DNA of 64,000 bases from Tenggerimyces sp963762635 (GCA_963762635.1 CAVXLQ010000003.1:62001-126000), one strand, 5' to 3'. Positions 25,109 to 35,462 are shown, numbered from the stretch's first letter. Program-made: numbers and translations. The notes: generated from the sequence alone by a model not told the origin.

Positions 25109-25536
25109 CGCTTCGCCGCCGCCTCGCCGCGCTTGGTCAGGCTGATCGTCGCGCGGCCTCCCGCCGAGTCCGCCGACGCGTCGACCGTGCCGGCCAGCGC
25201 CGACAGGACGGTCCAGGCGAACGACGTTCGCGCGGGCACCTTCGGCGACTCCGAGAGCACCGACACCGAGACGGTCAGATCAGGCCCGCTCAGCCGGAAC
25301 TGGCACTGCAGCTGGGTCCCCGAGATCGCCTGCGAGAGCAGCAACGAGCTTGCCTCGTCGACCGCGATCCGCAGATCCTCGATCTCGTCGATGGTGAAGT
25401 CCAGCCGAGCCGCGAGCGCGGCCGCGGTGGACCGCAGCACGGACACGTACGGGGTCAACGCGGGCAGCCCAAGGTCGACCACATGGGTCTCGCCAGCCTG
25501 GGCTGCCGTCTCGCTGACGTCGGATGTCTCGGTCAC
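25105..25536 (-). CDS. Anti-sigma factor, RsbW-like serine kinase fold
   Basis: 143 residues with a GHKL-type ATPase fold. The N-box region reads DLRIAVDEASSLLLS, in place of the usual E-x-x-x-N. The segment AWTVLSALAGTVDASAD stands where RsbW proteins have the G-x-G lid. The start is the GTG at 25536, with AAGGAG 8 bp upstream. It is translationally coupled to sigF. The catalytic Asn is not obvious, so it may bind the sigma factor without strong kinase activity. Confidence 0.85.
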   Translation of the reverse strand: MTETSDVSETAAQAGETHVVDLGLPALTPYVSVLRSTAAALAARLDFTIDEIEDLRIAVDEASSLLLSQAISGTQLQCQFRLSGPDLTVSVSVLSESPKVPARTSFAWTVLSALAGTVDASADSAGGRATISLTKRGEAAAKR

Positions 25537-25662
25537 CTGCGCTCCTTCGCCTACGTTCGCGGACCCCACCGTACGCGGACACCCGGCTTTGGCCACGGCG
25601 ACCTCTGGGCAAGCCGCGTCGTGTCGCCTTGACTGACCTCACCGAACCACGGGGAGGTTTCG

Positions 25663-27768
25663 ATGTCATCCGCACTCGTTCGTCTCCTGATCGCCGGACT
25701 CGTCGGGGGTGCCGCGGCCCTCACGGGAGTCGCCAACGCCGCACCGCCGCCCGCGCCCGCCGCGCCTGCCGCCGACCAAGCCATCGCCAGCGCCCCGGAG
25801 CAGGCCGCCGTCGTCACCCTGCGGGTGCCGGACCGCGCCGGCCTCGACCGCCTGATCGCGGCGGGGACCGACCTCACCACGCGAGTACGGGAGGCGAACG
25901 GCGGGATCGAGATCGACGCCGTCGTCACTCCTACCGAGCTGACGGCCCTCCGGGCGAGCGGCTTCGCCGTGGTCGACACGATCCAGTCCGCCGCCGCTTC
26001 GAGGCAGCGCACGGCCGAACGGGACGCCACCGTACGCGCCGAGCAGCAGGCCCTCGCCGCGGTCGACTCGGTCACGATCCGGCGGGCGGTGTGGTTCCCG
26101 TCCGGCACGCAGAACTTCCTGTCCGTCGAGGCGTTCACCGACGCCGGCGCGAGCCCGGACGTCACGCTGACGGCCACCTGGACTACCGCGGACGGCGGAA
26201 CGGCCTCCGCGGAGCTGCCGCGCAACGTCGACGCGGGTGTCTACCGCGGGCACTGGTTCGTGACGCCCGTACCCGCCACGGCGCGGCCCGTGAACGTCAC
26301 CGTGACCTCGAGCCAGGGCGGCAGCGCGTCGGCGCCGGTCGCCTCGTGGCCGGATGGCAAGCCGATGCCGCCGACGAGCCCGAAGTACCAGAAGGACTTC
26401 GTCACGCACTACATGGCGCCGGACGAGCTGTACGACCGGATCGAGCGGCTGCACCGGCAGTTCCCCAAGCTCACCAGCCTGATCACGTTGCCGAACCGTA
26501 CGAACGGGTACCGCCGGCACGCGCAGGCAGTGTTCGGGACGACGGAGGCCACGTCGGTCGTGGTGACGTCGAAGTCGTACGGCTCCGAGGGCGGTAACCG
26601 CGTCTCGGTGACTTTGGTCAACCCCACAAAGGCAAACCGACCGCTTTCGGTGAGCCAGCGGGGGAGCAGGGTGACGGTGTGGCTGGCGACGGACGCCGCC
26701 GGCTCGGTCACGTCGACTGCCGCGCAGGTGGTGGCGGCGTTGAACGCCGACGCCAAGCGCGTGCTGTCCGCGACGACGTACCGAGGCAACGCGGGCGCCG
26801 GGGTCGTCGTACCCGCCGCGCGGACGAACCTCACCGACGACCTCGACGCGCCGGCGAGCGTGTCGCGGAAGCCGTATCGCGTGCAGGCGTTGAGGATTGG
26901 CGTACATCGCGACGGCTCGAAGACCGGCGTTCTCGCGTACGCGCAGGAGCACGCGCGCGAGTGGGTGACGCCGCTGGTGACGGTCGAGGGGGCGGAACGG
27001 CTGCTGCGGAACTACGCGAAGGACCCCGCGACGCGCCGGCTGCTGCGCGAGACCGACATCTTCATCCTCCCGTCGACCAACCCGGACGGGGCGAACTACA
27101 GCTTCTACGACGCGAACATGCAGCGGAAGAACCTGACGAACCACTGTCCCGCGGACACGTCCGACCCAGCGCGGCGCGACCAGTGGGGTGTGGACGTGAA
27201 CCGGAACTACCGGGTGGGCTCGCTGTTCGACGGGTACTTCGGTGCTTCCGCGAGCTGTACGTCCGGGACGTTCGCCGGGCCTTCGGAGAACTCCGAGCCG
27301 GAGAGCCGGAACGTGGGTTGGCTCGCCGACCGGCATCCGAACATCAAGTTCTCGATGAACGTCCACAGCTACGGCGGCTACTTCATGTGGTCGCCGGGCG
27401 CGTACCAGCTCGCCGGTCGGGTGACGCTGCCGCGACCGACGGCGGGTGAAGAGGCGTTCTTCGAAGAGTCGGCGCGCCAGATCGAGCAGGCGATCGCCGC
27501 CGAGCGCGGAACGGTGACGTGGCCGCAGTACACCGGCCCCGTCGCCGACGTCCTCTACTCCGCGGCCGGCAACTCCGCCGACCAGCTGTGGTACGAGAAC
27601 CACATCTTCGCCTGGAACTTCGAAGTCGGAAACGACCGCTGGAACCCCACGACGCGGGAATGGGAGGGCGTCGGCTTCCAACCCCCGTTCGAAGAAGGCC
27701 ACGAGGAGGCGATGGAGTACGCCAGCGGCCTGATCGCCCTGATCCAGGTCGCCGCCGACTACGAGTAG
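25663..27768 (+). CDS. Secreted M14 zinc carboxypeptidase
   Basis: 701 residues. A signal peptide (about 1-27, cleavage after VANA) precedes an N-terminal prodomain. The M14 catalytic domain has zinc ligands His430 and Glu433 (EHAREW) and His568 (NVHSYGGYF), the substrate-binding DVNRNY, and the catalytic Glu654 (NFEVGND). It hydrolyses C-terminal residues from peptides outside the cell. An insertion of about 100 residues (near 300-400) between prodomain and catalytic part is longer than in pancreatic-type enzymes. GGGGAGG lies before the ATG. Confidence 0.93.
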   Translation: MSSALVRLLIAGLVGGAAALTGVANAAPPPAPAAPAADQAIASAPEQAAVVTLRVPDRAGLDRLIAAGTDLTTRVREANGGIEIDAVVTPTELTALRASGFAVVDTIQSAAASRQRTAERDATVRAEQQALAAVDSVTIRRAVWFPSGTQNFLSVEAFTDAGASPDVTLTATWTTADGGTASAELPRNVDAGVYRGHWFVTPVPATARPVNVTVTSSQGGSASAPVASWPDGKPMPPTSPKYQKDFVTHYMAPDELYDRIERLHRQFPKLTSLITLPNRTNGYRRHAQAVFGTTEATSVVVTSKSYGSEGGNRVSVTLVNPTKANRPLSVSQRGSRVTVWLATDAAGSVTSTAAQVVAALNADAKRVLSATTYRGNAGAGVVVPAARTNLTDDLDAPASVSRKPYRVQALRIGVHRDGSKTGVLAYAQEHAREWVTPLVTVEGAERLLRNYAKDPATRRLLRETDIFILPSTNPDGANYSFYDANMQRKNLTNHCPADTSDPARRDQWGVDVNRNYRVGSLFDGYFGASASCTSGTFAGPSENSEPESRNVGWLADRHPNIKFSMNVHSYGGYFMWSPGAYQLAGRVTLPRPTAGEEAFFEESARQIEQAIAAERGTVTWPQYTGPVADVLYSAAGNSADQLWYENHIFAWNFEVGNDRWNPTTREWEGVGFQPPFEEGHEEAMEYASGLIALIQVAADYE

Positions 27769-27850
27769 CGCTAGGCCGTGTTGCTCAAGCGACACGCTAG
27801 GTGGCTGACCGAGACTCGTTGCACGCGCGCACCACGAGCCGTCGACTGGG

Positions 27851-28174
27851 TCAGACGGGATCGGTGAACGAGATCGGCTTGCCGGTGGCGCGGGCGTAGG
27901 CGATCTCCCTGCTCGTGGACTCGCCGATATACCCGCCGGGGTTGACGACCAGAACGCGGTCAGCCAGGTCGATCTTGCGCAGGTGGAGGGCGCCCAACGC
28001 GGTCTTCTGCTCGTTGGTGATCACCTCGTTTGCTTCGTGCTCCTCGGCGCACAGGAAGACGCCTGGCGCGACGACGATGACGCCCGCAAAGGTCAAGTCG
28101 CGGTTCGCCGCGCGCATCTCGTCCACGAACCGGGCAGAGCCGCAGATGCACACAATCTCAGGTCGGTCCGGCAC
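27851..28174 (-). CDS. Nucleoside 2-deoxyribosyltransferase-like protein
   Basis: 107 residues beginning PEIVCICGSARFVDEMRAAN. The later segments DLADRVLVVNPGGYIGES and REIAYARATGKPI match the nucleoside deoxyribosyltransferase / DUF4406 superfamily, a small Rossmann-like fold. Enzyme members exchange or remove nucleobases; many homologues occur in phages. The catalytic Glu would be in GGYIGESTSREIAYA. Just upstream lies a truncated SnoaL gene, and the junction may mark an insertion. Confidence 0.8.
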   Translation of the reverse strand: MPDRPEIVCICGSARFVDEMRAANRDLTFAGVIVVAPGVFLCAEEHEANEVITNEQKTALGALHLRKIDLADRVLVVNPGGYIGESTSREIAYARATGKPISFTDPV

Positions 28175-28205
28175 AGCTCAGTCCTTCGGATCGAACGGGC
28201 AACCG

Positions 28206-28427
28206 TCACTGCGTGCGTTTGACCTCACGGACAGGAACACGAGCCGTCAGTTTACGCAGCGAGATGGACACGGCCGCACTGTCGCAGCCGGGCGGTGCCT
28301 GCGTGGGGCGGAGGTCGTGCCGTACGTAGTCGTCGGCGAACACCTCGTCCGCGACGTCGAGGTCACCGGCGTTCCACACCGACTCGTAGAAGCGCCGCAC
28401 CAGCGCCTTGTTCTCCTCGACACCCAT
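28206..28427 (-). pseudogene. Truncated SnoaL-like (NTF2-fold) protein
   Basis: The first 47 residues (VEENKALVRRFYESVWNAGD ... LDVADEVFADDYVRHD) are a normal SnoaL-like N-terminus. From GCDSAAVSIS onward homology is lost and the frame stops at 73 residues, where intact proteins have about 130-150. The C-terminal half of the cone-shaped fold is missing, so no active protein is expected. The break lies 32 bp before the neighbouring transferase gene. Confidence 0.75.
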
Positions 28428-28450
28428 GGAGCCTCCGGGTCGTCCTAGTC

Positions 28451-31387
28451 CTAGTCCTGGCTCTGCGCGTTCTCGCTCGTCCAGCGCGCCAGGGCGACGC
28501 GGGAGCGGATGCCGAGGCGCTCGTAGATGTGTTGGAGGTGGGTGCCGACCGTGCGGGCGGAGAGGAACAGTCGCTCGGCGATCTCGGTGTTCGTCAGGCC
28601 GTCGCCCACCAGGAGCGCGATCTCGAGCTCGCGCGGGGTCAGGGCGGCGCCGGAGCGACTGCGGGGTTGGGGGACGCGGACGCCCAACGTACGGAGCAGC
28701 CGCCGGCTGCGGTCGGTCCAGTGCGCCGCCCGCAGGGTGCCGAACAGCTCCAACCCCGCCGACACCGCCTCGACGAGCCCGTCAACCGCGCCTTGCGGCG
28801 CCACCACCTCGGCCCACTCGAGCCGAGCCCGGGCCGACTCGAAGCCCATGGACAGCTCGGCGAAACCGTCCGCCGCCTCCGACAGCCGGGCAGCCGCGAA
28901 GTCCGAGCGGCCTTGTGTACGGGCGAAAAGTCCCTCGATCCGCAGCCCCACGAACGACGGAAACGCGCCGTACCGGCCCAGCAACCGCAGCCGCCCGAGC
29001 ACGGCGTCCAAAGCCGGCTCGTCGCACAGCAAGGCCCGCGACTCGCCGAACGCCATCAACACAGGCACCAGCAGGTGCGGCGAAGGCATCGCCAACAACC
29101 CCGCCAACGGTCCGACGCGGTCCGGCGCGCCCTCCTGCAAGGCCAGCAACGCGTTCGCGTACTCCACCAGCACGAGGAAGCGGCGGTCCTGCCCGATCTC
29201 GCCGTACGCCTTCTCCGCGTCCCGCAGGCACGCCTCGACAGAAGGCCGGCTGCCCCGCAACGCGAGCACGAACGACCGGCAAGCCAGCGCCGACGCCACC
29301 TGACGCGCGGCCCCGACCCGGACAGCCACCTCCTGCGCCGCCGAGAACTCCCGCAGCGCGTCGTCCCAGTCCCCGCGCAGCCAGGCAGACGTTCCGAGAA
29401 CGACTCGTGCCACCGACTCCAGCGACGGTCGCCCACCCTCGCGCGACATCGACAGCAGCTCCGAGGCATGCCTGTCGGCCAGAGAGAGCTCGCCCGTCAC
29501 ACAGGACTGCAGCGCGAGCATCCGGTGCGCGTAGCTCGCGTGCAGCGCGTTTCCGATCTCCGTGGCCAGCTCGAGCGCTTCGACCGAGGCGAGCCGTACG
29601 TTCTTGTAGTCGTCGTCGAAGACCGCGAGATCCGCGCGCGCCAAGGCCGACGTCACCAGCGCCGACCGCGAGCCCGACGCCTCGGCGACCGCGCGCAACC
29701 GCGGAATCGCCAACCGCAGCTCGCGATGGTCGCCCAGCCGGGTCAGCAGCCGCACCTGTGCGTAGTGCAGCTCGACGAGCTCCGACGACGGAGGCTGGTT
29801 CTCCAGCAGCCGGATCCCGTGCCGTACCTGCGTCTCCGCCTGAACGGGATCGCCCGCATCCCAGTACAGCAAGGCCAATCGCCAGTGCAGCCGGCCGGCG
29901 GCGGACTCGTTCGACGCCTCCTGGTACGCGGCGATCGCCTCTTCCCAGGCGGCGGTCGCGTCGTCGACCGCGCCGTATCCCTCGTACTCCGCGCCCAGCT
30001 TCTCCAGCAGCCCGGCACGGCGGTCCGGCCGGTGCTGACGCGCGCGGTCGAGGGCGGCGCCGAAGAGCGCGGCTGCCTCCTCGTGCGCGTGCGCGGAGGC
30101 GGCGCGGCTGCCGGCCGTCTCGAGCACGCGGAGCGCGCGTACGGCGTCGACGAGCTCGCCGGCGCCGAGGTAGTGCGGAGCGAGCGCGAGGACGTCGTCC
30201 GGGCGGCGCTCCTCCAGCTCGCCGACGACGAGCGCGTGCAGCCGCCGGCGGCGGATCTCGCCGAGCGAGTCGTACGCGACCTCGCCGTAGAGCGGGTGTC
30301 CGACTCGGTAGACCAGCCCGCCCTCGTGGGTGTCCTCGACGACGAGGCGAGCGGCGAGGAGGTGGCGCAGCGCCTGGTCGGCGGACTCGCCGAGTGCGCT
30401 GAGGACGTTCTCCACGACCGCGGGATCGGCGCCGGACCCGCAGACGGCGACGACCTCGAGCGCGCTGCGTTCGGCCGGCGCGAGCTCGGGGAGCACGGCG
30501 AGAACGGCATCGCGTACCTCGGCCGGCACGCCTCGGCCGCCGGCCGGTCGGTAGGTCCAGCGACCGCTGGACTCGAGGAGCTGGCGGGACTCGACGAACG
30601 AGCGAACCAGCGCGGCCGCGAACAACGGCACTCCACCAGCGCGCGCCACGACGTCGGTCACGAGCGCCTCAGGCGGCCGCGCACCGAGCGCCTGCTCGAC
30701 CACGGCGGCGATCGCGTCGGACGGCAACGGTCCCAGCTTCAGCTCGGCGCCGTGGCCCTCCGCGCGGAACGAGGCGACCAGATGCCCGAGCTCCTCCGGC
30801 GCGCCGAGCTGGGCCGGCCGGAACGTTCCGAGCACGAGGACGGGGCGGTCGGCCGTACCGCGAACGAGGTAGTGCAGCAGCTCGAGCGAGGCCCGGTCGG
30901 CCCAGTGCAGGTCCTCGACGAGCAGGACGACGGGATGCTCGCCGGCGAGGCGGCCGAGCAGCCGCGTGACCGCCTCGAACAGCCGCGTCTTCTCCAACGC
31001 GGGGTCGCCGATCGAGTCCGGGAGGCGGACCGGGAGGGCCGGGAAGAGGCGGCCCAGGTCGTCGAGACCGTCGAGCAGCTTGACCTGGCGAGCCCGGTCG
31101 AGGCCCTCCAGGCGCGGGCTCAACGCCTCGACGACCGGGGCGTACGCGAGGCCGCGGTGCAGCAGGTGGGCGCGGCCGACCAGGGCGGTGAACCCGCGCG
31201 CGGTGGCGAGGTCGAGGGCCTCGTGCGCGAGGCGGGACTTGCCGATACCTGGATCGCCGGCGAGCAGGACGGCGGCACCGTACCCCGCCTCGACCTCTTC
31301 GATCGCCGCCATGACGCGGCGCAGTTCGACGTCCCGCCCGACGAGCGGCCCAGAGTCGCGCGAGCCCTTTCCGCCGCTGGCCGCCAC
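28451..31387 (-). CDS. Large LuxR-family (LAL) ATPase transcriptional regulator
   Basis: 978 residues: an N-terminal AAA/NACHT-type ATPase with Walker A GDPGIGKS (44-51) and Walker B VLLVEDLHWAD (near 155), a long helical TPR-like middle (about 400-890), and a C-terminal LuxR helix-turn-helix (LTPRELEIALLVGDGLTNTE ... IAERLFLSARTVGTHLQ). LAL proteins often activate secondary-metabolite or carbohydrate-uptake genes. The target is not evident. The final helix-turn-helix is complete. It is transcribed away from sodN. Confidence 0.93.
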   Translation of the reverse strand: MAASGGKGSRDSGPLVGRDVELRRVMAAIEEVEAGYGAAVLLAGDPGIGKSRLAHEALDLATARGFTALVGRAHLLHRGLAYAPVVEALSPRLEGLDRARQVKLLDGLDDLGRLFPALPVRLPDSIGDPALEKTRLFEAVTRLLGRLAGEHPVVLLVEDLHWADRASLELLHYLVRGTADRPVLVLGTFRPAQLGAPEELGHLVASFRAEGHGAELKLGPLPSDAIAAVVEQALGARPPEALVTDVVARAGGVPLFAAALVRSFVESRQLLESSGRWTYRPAGGRGVPAEVRDAVLAVLPELAPAERSALEVVAVCGSGADPAVVENVLSALGESADQALRHLLAARLVVEDTHEGGLVYRVGHPLYGEVAYDSLGEIRRRRLHALVVGELEERRPDDVLALAPHYLGAGELVDAVRALRVLETAGSRAASAHAHEEAAALFGAALDRARQHRPDRRAGLLEKLGAEYEGYGAVDDATAAWEEAIAAYQEASNESAAGRLHWRLALLYWDAGDPVQAETQVRHGIRLLENQPPSSELVELHYAQVRLLTRLGDHRELRLAIPRLRAVAEASGSRSALVTSALARADLAVFDDDYKNVRLASVEALELATEIGNALHASYAHRMLALQSCVTGELSLADRHASELLSMSREGGRPSLESVARVVLGTSAWLRGDWDDALREFSAAQEVAVRVGAARQVASALACRSFVLALRGSRPSVEACLRDAEKAYGEIGQDRRFLVLVEYANALLALQEGAPDRVGPLAGLLAMPSPHLLVPVLMAFGESRALLCDEPALDAVLGRLRLLGRYGAFPSFVGLRIEGLFARTQGRSDFAAARLSEAADGFAELSMGFESARARLEWAEVVAPQGAVDGLVEAVSAGLELFGTLRAAHWTDRSRRLLRTLGVRVPQPRSRSGAALTPRELEIALLVGDGLTNTEIAERLFLSARTVGTHLQHIYERLGIRSRVALARWTSENAQSQD

Positions 31388-31515
31388 AGGTCCCCCAAAT
31401 CCGACAGTTGCCGTGCCCCGGACCTATCGTCGTCCGTGATCAGCAGTCTGTCAGCAGGTTTGTGCGTGGTTCGTCAAGGAACGGCAACGCTCGACCTGGG
31501 CTCGGAATGAGAAAC

Positions 31516-31542
31516 GCACCCGATCCAGACTGGATCGGGTGC
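31516..31542 (-). terminator. Intrinsic terminator of sodN
   Basis: Perfect 12-bp arms GCACCCGATCCA and TGGATCGGGTGC enclose a 3-nt loop. The hairpin starts 20 bp after the sodN stop and is followed on the minus strand by GTTTCTCATT. Confidence 0.85.
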
Positions 31543-31562
31543 GGACTCGGTGCGAGTGCCGT

Positions 31563-31967
31563 TCAGGCCTTCTTGGTCTCCCAGAAGATCTCGGCGATCT
31601 CGTCGATCTTCGCGAGCAGCTTGTCGGCCACCTCGACGTCGGTGGTGGCCTTCGTGCCGCCGCCACCGCCGGCGAGCTTGGTCGCCTCGTTGAAGAGCTC
31701 GTGCAGCTGCGGGTACTTCTCGAAGTGCGGGGGCTTGAAGTAGTCGGTCCAGAGCACCCAGAGGTGGTGCTTGACGAGCTCCGAACGCTGTTCCTTGATG
31801 ATGATCGCGCGGGTGCGGAAGTCCGGGTCGTCGTTGGCGGCAACCTTCTCCGCGATCGCCTTGAGCGACTGAGCCTCGATCTTCGCCTGCGCCGGGTCGT
31901 ACACGCCGCACGGCAGGTCGCAGTGGGCGGAAACCTCGACAGTTGGTGCGAACAGACGCGACAGCAT
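31563..31967 (-). CDS. sodN: Nickel superoxide dismutase
   Basis: 134 residues. After a 14-residue propeptide (MLSRLFAPTVEVSA) comes the nickel hook HCDLPCGVY: His, Cys2 and Cys6 of the mature enzyme bind Ni. The rest is the four-helix bundle with KEQRSELVKHHLWVLWTDYF and PPHFEKYPQLHELFNEAT. It removes superoxide in the cytosol after propeptide cleavage. The maturation protease gene sodX is divergent, 91 bp away. The ribosome-binding site is AAGGGA. Confidence 0.97.
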   Translation of the reverse strand: MLSRLFAPTVEVSAHCDLPCGVYDPAQAKIEAQSLKAIAEKVAANDDPDFRTRAIIIKEQRSELVKHHLWVLWTDYFKPPHFEKYPQLHELFNEATKLAGGGGGTKATTDVEVADKLLAKIDEIAEIFWETKKA

Positions 31968-32058
31968 CCGTGATCCCTTCTTCCTGTCATCCTGGCTGAT
32001 CATGACGCCGTATTGGACACTACCCCTTACGAACGCAACCGAACGTGGAGGGCGGCCA

Positions 32059-32376
32059 GTGCGCAAAGGGATGGGGATCGCGGTCGTACGTGGCCGCTCG
32101 ATGCTGCCCACGCTGCGGGACGGCGACCGCCTGCTGGTCCGGTACGGGGTCACGCCCAAGCTCGGCGACCTGGTGCTCGTACGGCTGCCCGACCGGCCGC
32201 TCGCGATCAAGCGCCTCACCCACCGGGCCGAGGACGGCTGGTGGGTCGAGCGCGACAACCCCGACGAGGGCGTCGACTCCTGGGCGGTCGGCGCGATCAA
32301 GGACGACGACCTGGTCGCCGTCGTCGCGAGACCGCTCAAGCTGGCCAAGCTCGTCGGTTCACTCGTCCGGACGTGA
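32059..32376 (+). CDS. sodX: Nickel-SOD maturation protease (S26 family)
   Basis: 105 residues. The S26 signal-peptidase-like catalytic Ser is in VRGRSMLPTL and the Lys in AIKRLTH. SodX removes the SodN propeptide so that nickel can bind. The GTG at 32059 has GGAGGGCGG upstream; an ATG four codons later is possible. Its last 37 bp belong to a direct repeat found again at the end of the ABC ATPase gene. Confidence 0.92.
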   Translation: MRKGMGIAVVRGRSMLPTLRDGDRLLVRYGVTPKLGDLVLVRLPDRPLAIKRLTHRAEDGWWVERDNPDEGVDSWAVGAIKDDDLVAVVARPLKLAKLVGSLVRT

Positions 32377-32383
32377 CCGCGGC
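32340..32383. repeat. Direct repeat, left copy (end of sodX)
   Basis: GCTGGCCAAGCTCGTCGG followed by TCACTCGTCCGGACGTGACC and GCGGC. It encodes the last codons of sodX (SLVRT and stop). The second copy (32773-32822) differs by one base in the first block, carries five extra bases between the blocks, and is identical over the final 25 bp. Confidence 0.85.
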
Positions 32384-32654
32384 GACTTCCCTAACCGGTG
32401 CGGTGTTTTGGCGGGTGTTGCCACGTTGCAGGACCACGGTTGGGTGAGGGACGTGCGGTCCTGTTGTGGAGAGGTGAAGTCACGATGCGGGATGGGCGTT
32501 GCCAGTGGCAGAGCCCCAGTTTCGAATGAGGGCGTCCCTCTATCGAATAGGCCGGTATGTCATCTGGACACCATGGACTGTCGACCAGACCGTGAACAAG
32601 TCCGAGTTCCCGCCGACGGCTCTCGCGCCGCTGGTCACCCGCGCACCACGCTAG

Positions 32655-32704
32655 GAGTTGTTGGACAGATCTCGGCCTCTAAGTCGCGATCCGTCCAACA
32701 AGTC
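32655..32704. repeat. Palindromic intergenic repeat, family 2 copy A
   Basis: A 50-bp element flanked by GAGTTGTTGGAC and GTCCAACAAGTC. The arms pair over about 17 bp with two mismatches around a short loop. It is 43/50 identical, ungapped, to the copy at 38911-38960. It lies inside the 400-bp insert between sodX and the ABC ATPase gene; the rest of that insert has no recognisable gene. Confidence 0.85.
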
Positions 32705-32797
32705 GTCCGGCACCACCAGGTCCAAACGACGGGAGCGGGGTGCCCGGGGACTGGTGTGGAGTCGAGCGCGCGGCTCGCCAAGCTCGTCGGGCCGAGG

Positions 32798-33604
<807 letters not shown>

Positions 33605-33606
33605 CG

Positions 33607-34551
33607 TCACGCCCCTCCCGCGCCACCGCGGGCGAGCCGCAGCTTTGCACCCTCGGTCCGCGACCCTCGTGAGAACCGCTTCTCGATGAAGTACTGCACC
33701 ACCATGAGAATGCTCGTCAACGCGAGATACCAGAGACAACCCGCCACCAGCATCGGGAAGACCTGGAACGTACGCGCGCCGATGCCCTGGAGCTGGAACC
33801 ACAGCTCGTACGCCGGTACGTACGCGACTAACGCGGTGTCTTTCAACATCGCGATGGTCTCGTTGCCCGTCGGCGGGATGATCACGCGCATCGCCTGCGG
33901 CAGGATGATCCGGCGCAGCGTGAGCGCGCGCGACATGCCCAGCGACTCCGCGGCGTCGGTCTGCCCCGGTGCGATCGACTGCATGCCCGCGCGCACGATC
34001 TCCGCCATGTACGCCGCCTCGGACAGCGCGAGGCCGAGCACCGCGGCGGTGAAGCCGGTGAGCACCGTACGCGCGTCGAACCCGAACAGACGGCCGGAGA
34101 AGTCGATGTTGAACACATCGGCGATCCAGAAGTCGAACGGGAAGCCGAACTCGAACTTGGCGTACAAGATGCCGAGATTTCCGAACAGCACAAGGAGAAC
34201 GACCCGCGGCACCGCCCGGAAGAACCACACGTACGTCCACGCGACGCCGGACAGGATCGGGTTGTCCGACAGACGCATGATCGCGATCATGACGCCCAGC
34301 GCGATGCCGATGATCATCGCGCCGACCGTCAACAGGATCGTCGCGCGTGCGCCTTCCAGTACCGGGCCGGCGAACGCGTTCTCGAACATGAAGCCCCACT
34401 GGAACGCCTTGTTCGTCAGCACCATGTGCACGAACATCAGCGCCAGGATCGCGATGACACCCGCGGCGACCCACCGCCACGGGTGCCGGACGGGAATCGC
34501 CCGGATCGGCTCCGGGCGCTCCCGTTCCGGCGCGGGGGCTGGAGCGGTCAT
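33607..34551 (-). CDS. Polar amino acid ABC transporter, permease
   Basis: 314 residues. The HisM/GlnP-type inner-membrane domain has about six helices and the EAA loop SEAAYMAEIVRAGMQSIAPG, followed by QTDAAESLGMS and PQAMRVIIPP. A proline-rich N-terminal extension of about 25 residues is present. The gene begins ATGA, overlapping the binding-protein stop by 4 bp. One permease gene is present, so it presumably works as a homodimer. Confidence 0.94.
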   Translation of the reverse strand: MTAPAPAPERERPEPIRAIPVRHPWRWVAAGVIAILALMFVHMVLTNKAFQWGFMFENAFAGPVLEGARATILLTVGAMIIGIALGVMIAIMRLSDNPILSGVAWTYVWFFRAVPRVVLLVLFGNLGILYAKFEFGFPFDFWIADVFNIDFSGRLFGFDARTVLTGFTAAVLGLALSEAAYMAEIVRAGMQSIAPGQTDAAESLGMSRALTLRRIILPQAMRVIIPPTGNETIAMLKDTALVAYVPAYELWFQLQGIGARTFQVFPMLVAGCLWYLALTSILMVVQYFIEKRFSRGSRTEGAKLRLARGGAGGA

Positions 34552-35462
34552 GACGCCGACGGGTCGATCTGGACCTGATCCGCTGTCAAGGCACCCTTGT
34601 CGCTGCCCCACTTCTTCAGTGCCTCGGCGTAGCTGCCGTCCTCGATCGATGCCTGGATGGCCTTCTGGATCGCCTCGGCGAACTTCTGGTCGTCCTTCTT
34701 GACGACGGCGCCGTAGGGCGCGTCGCCGTACGGGTCGGCCAGCGTCTCCAGCTGTCCGCCGGTCTGCTGCACCGCGTACGCGGCGATCGGCAGGTCGGCG
34801 AGCATGCCCTCGTTCTTGCCTGTCACGACGGAAGCGGTGGCCTGGTCCTGCCCCTGGAACTCTTCCTTCACGATCTTCGGCTTGCCCGCGTCCGTGCAGG
34901 TCTTCGAACGGGCCTCGAGGTCGGTCACCTGCACGGTGTCGCGCTGCACGGCGATCCGCTTGCCGCAGGCGTTCTCGATGTCGATGCCCGCCGGGTTGCC
35001 CTTCTTCGTCACCCACTGGGTGGGGGAGTTGAAGTAGCTGATCATGTGGACCTGCTGCTTGCGCTCTTCGTTGACCGTGAACGAGGAGACGCCGGCCTCG
35101 TACTTGCCCGACTGCACGCCGGGGATGATGTCGCCGAAGACGGCAGAGACCCATTCGATCTGCAGGCCGAGCTTTCCGGCGGCCGCGTTGAACAGGTCGA
35201 CATCCATGCCGATGACGGTCTTGCCGTCCTTGTCCATGAACTCGTTCGGCGCGTACGAGGCGTCGGTGCCGATGCGGATCTTGCCGTCGGCCTTGATCGC
35301 ATCCGGAACGAGCGCCGCGAGCTCGGTGTCGGCCGTCGGCTGTGCGGTGTTCCCGCCCTGGCCGCCACTGCCACCGTCGTCACCACATGCAGTGGCAGCA
35401 GCACCGAGCGCTACGATTGCGGTCCCAAGGGCCACCAACCGGCGCGTGACCAGCGTTCTCAT
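34548..35462 (-). CDS. Polar amino acid ABC transporter, substrate-binding lipoprotein
   Basis: 304 residues. A lipobox (TACGDD) after a signal helix anchors it to the outer face of the membrane. The SBP_bac_3 domain begins IRIGTDASYAPNEFMDKDG and includes GMDVDLFNAAAGKLGLQIEW. The first gene of the three-gene operon. The exact ligand cannot be told; the Ser/Tyr/Arg pattern suits polar or basic amino acids. Confidence 0.93.
   Translation of the reverse strand: MRTLVTRRLVALGTAIVALGAAATACGDDGGSGGQGGNTAQPTADTELAALVPDAIKADGKIRIGTDASYAPNEFMDKDGKTVIGMDVDLFNAAAGKLGLQIEWVSAVFGDIIPGVQSGKYEAGVSSFTVNEERKQQVHMISYFNSPTQWVTKKGNPAGIDIENACGKRIAVQRDTVQVTDLEARSKTCTDAGKPKIVKEEFQGQDQATASVVTGKNEGMLADLPIAAYAVQQTGGQLETLADPYGDAPYGAVVKKDDQKFAEAIQKAIQASIEDGSYAEALKKWGSDKGALTADQVQIDPSAS

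Noticed and set aside
25666..27795. 709-residue minus-strand frame opposite the carboxypeptidase
   Set aside because: Shadow of the M14 gene, which has a signal peptide, all zinc ligands and a ribosome-binding site.
28451..31510. Long plus-strand frames (up to 1071 residues) opposite the LuxR regulator
   Set aside because: Antisense shadows; the minus strand carries Walker and LuxR motifs throughout.
34275..34292. CATGATCGCGATCATG in the ABC permease gene resembling the family 1 repeat
   Set aside because: It lies in conserved coding sequence and lacks the loop and outer arms of the repeat.
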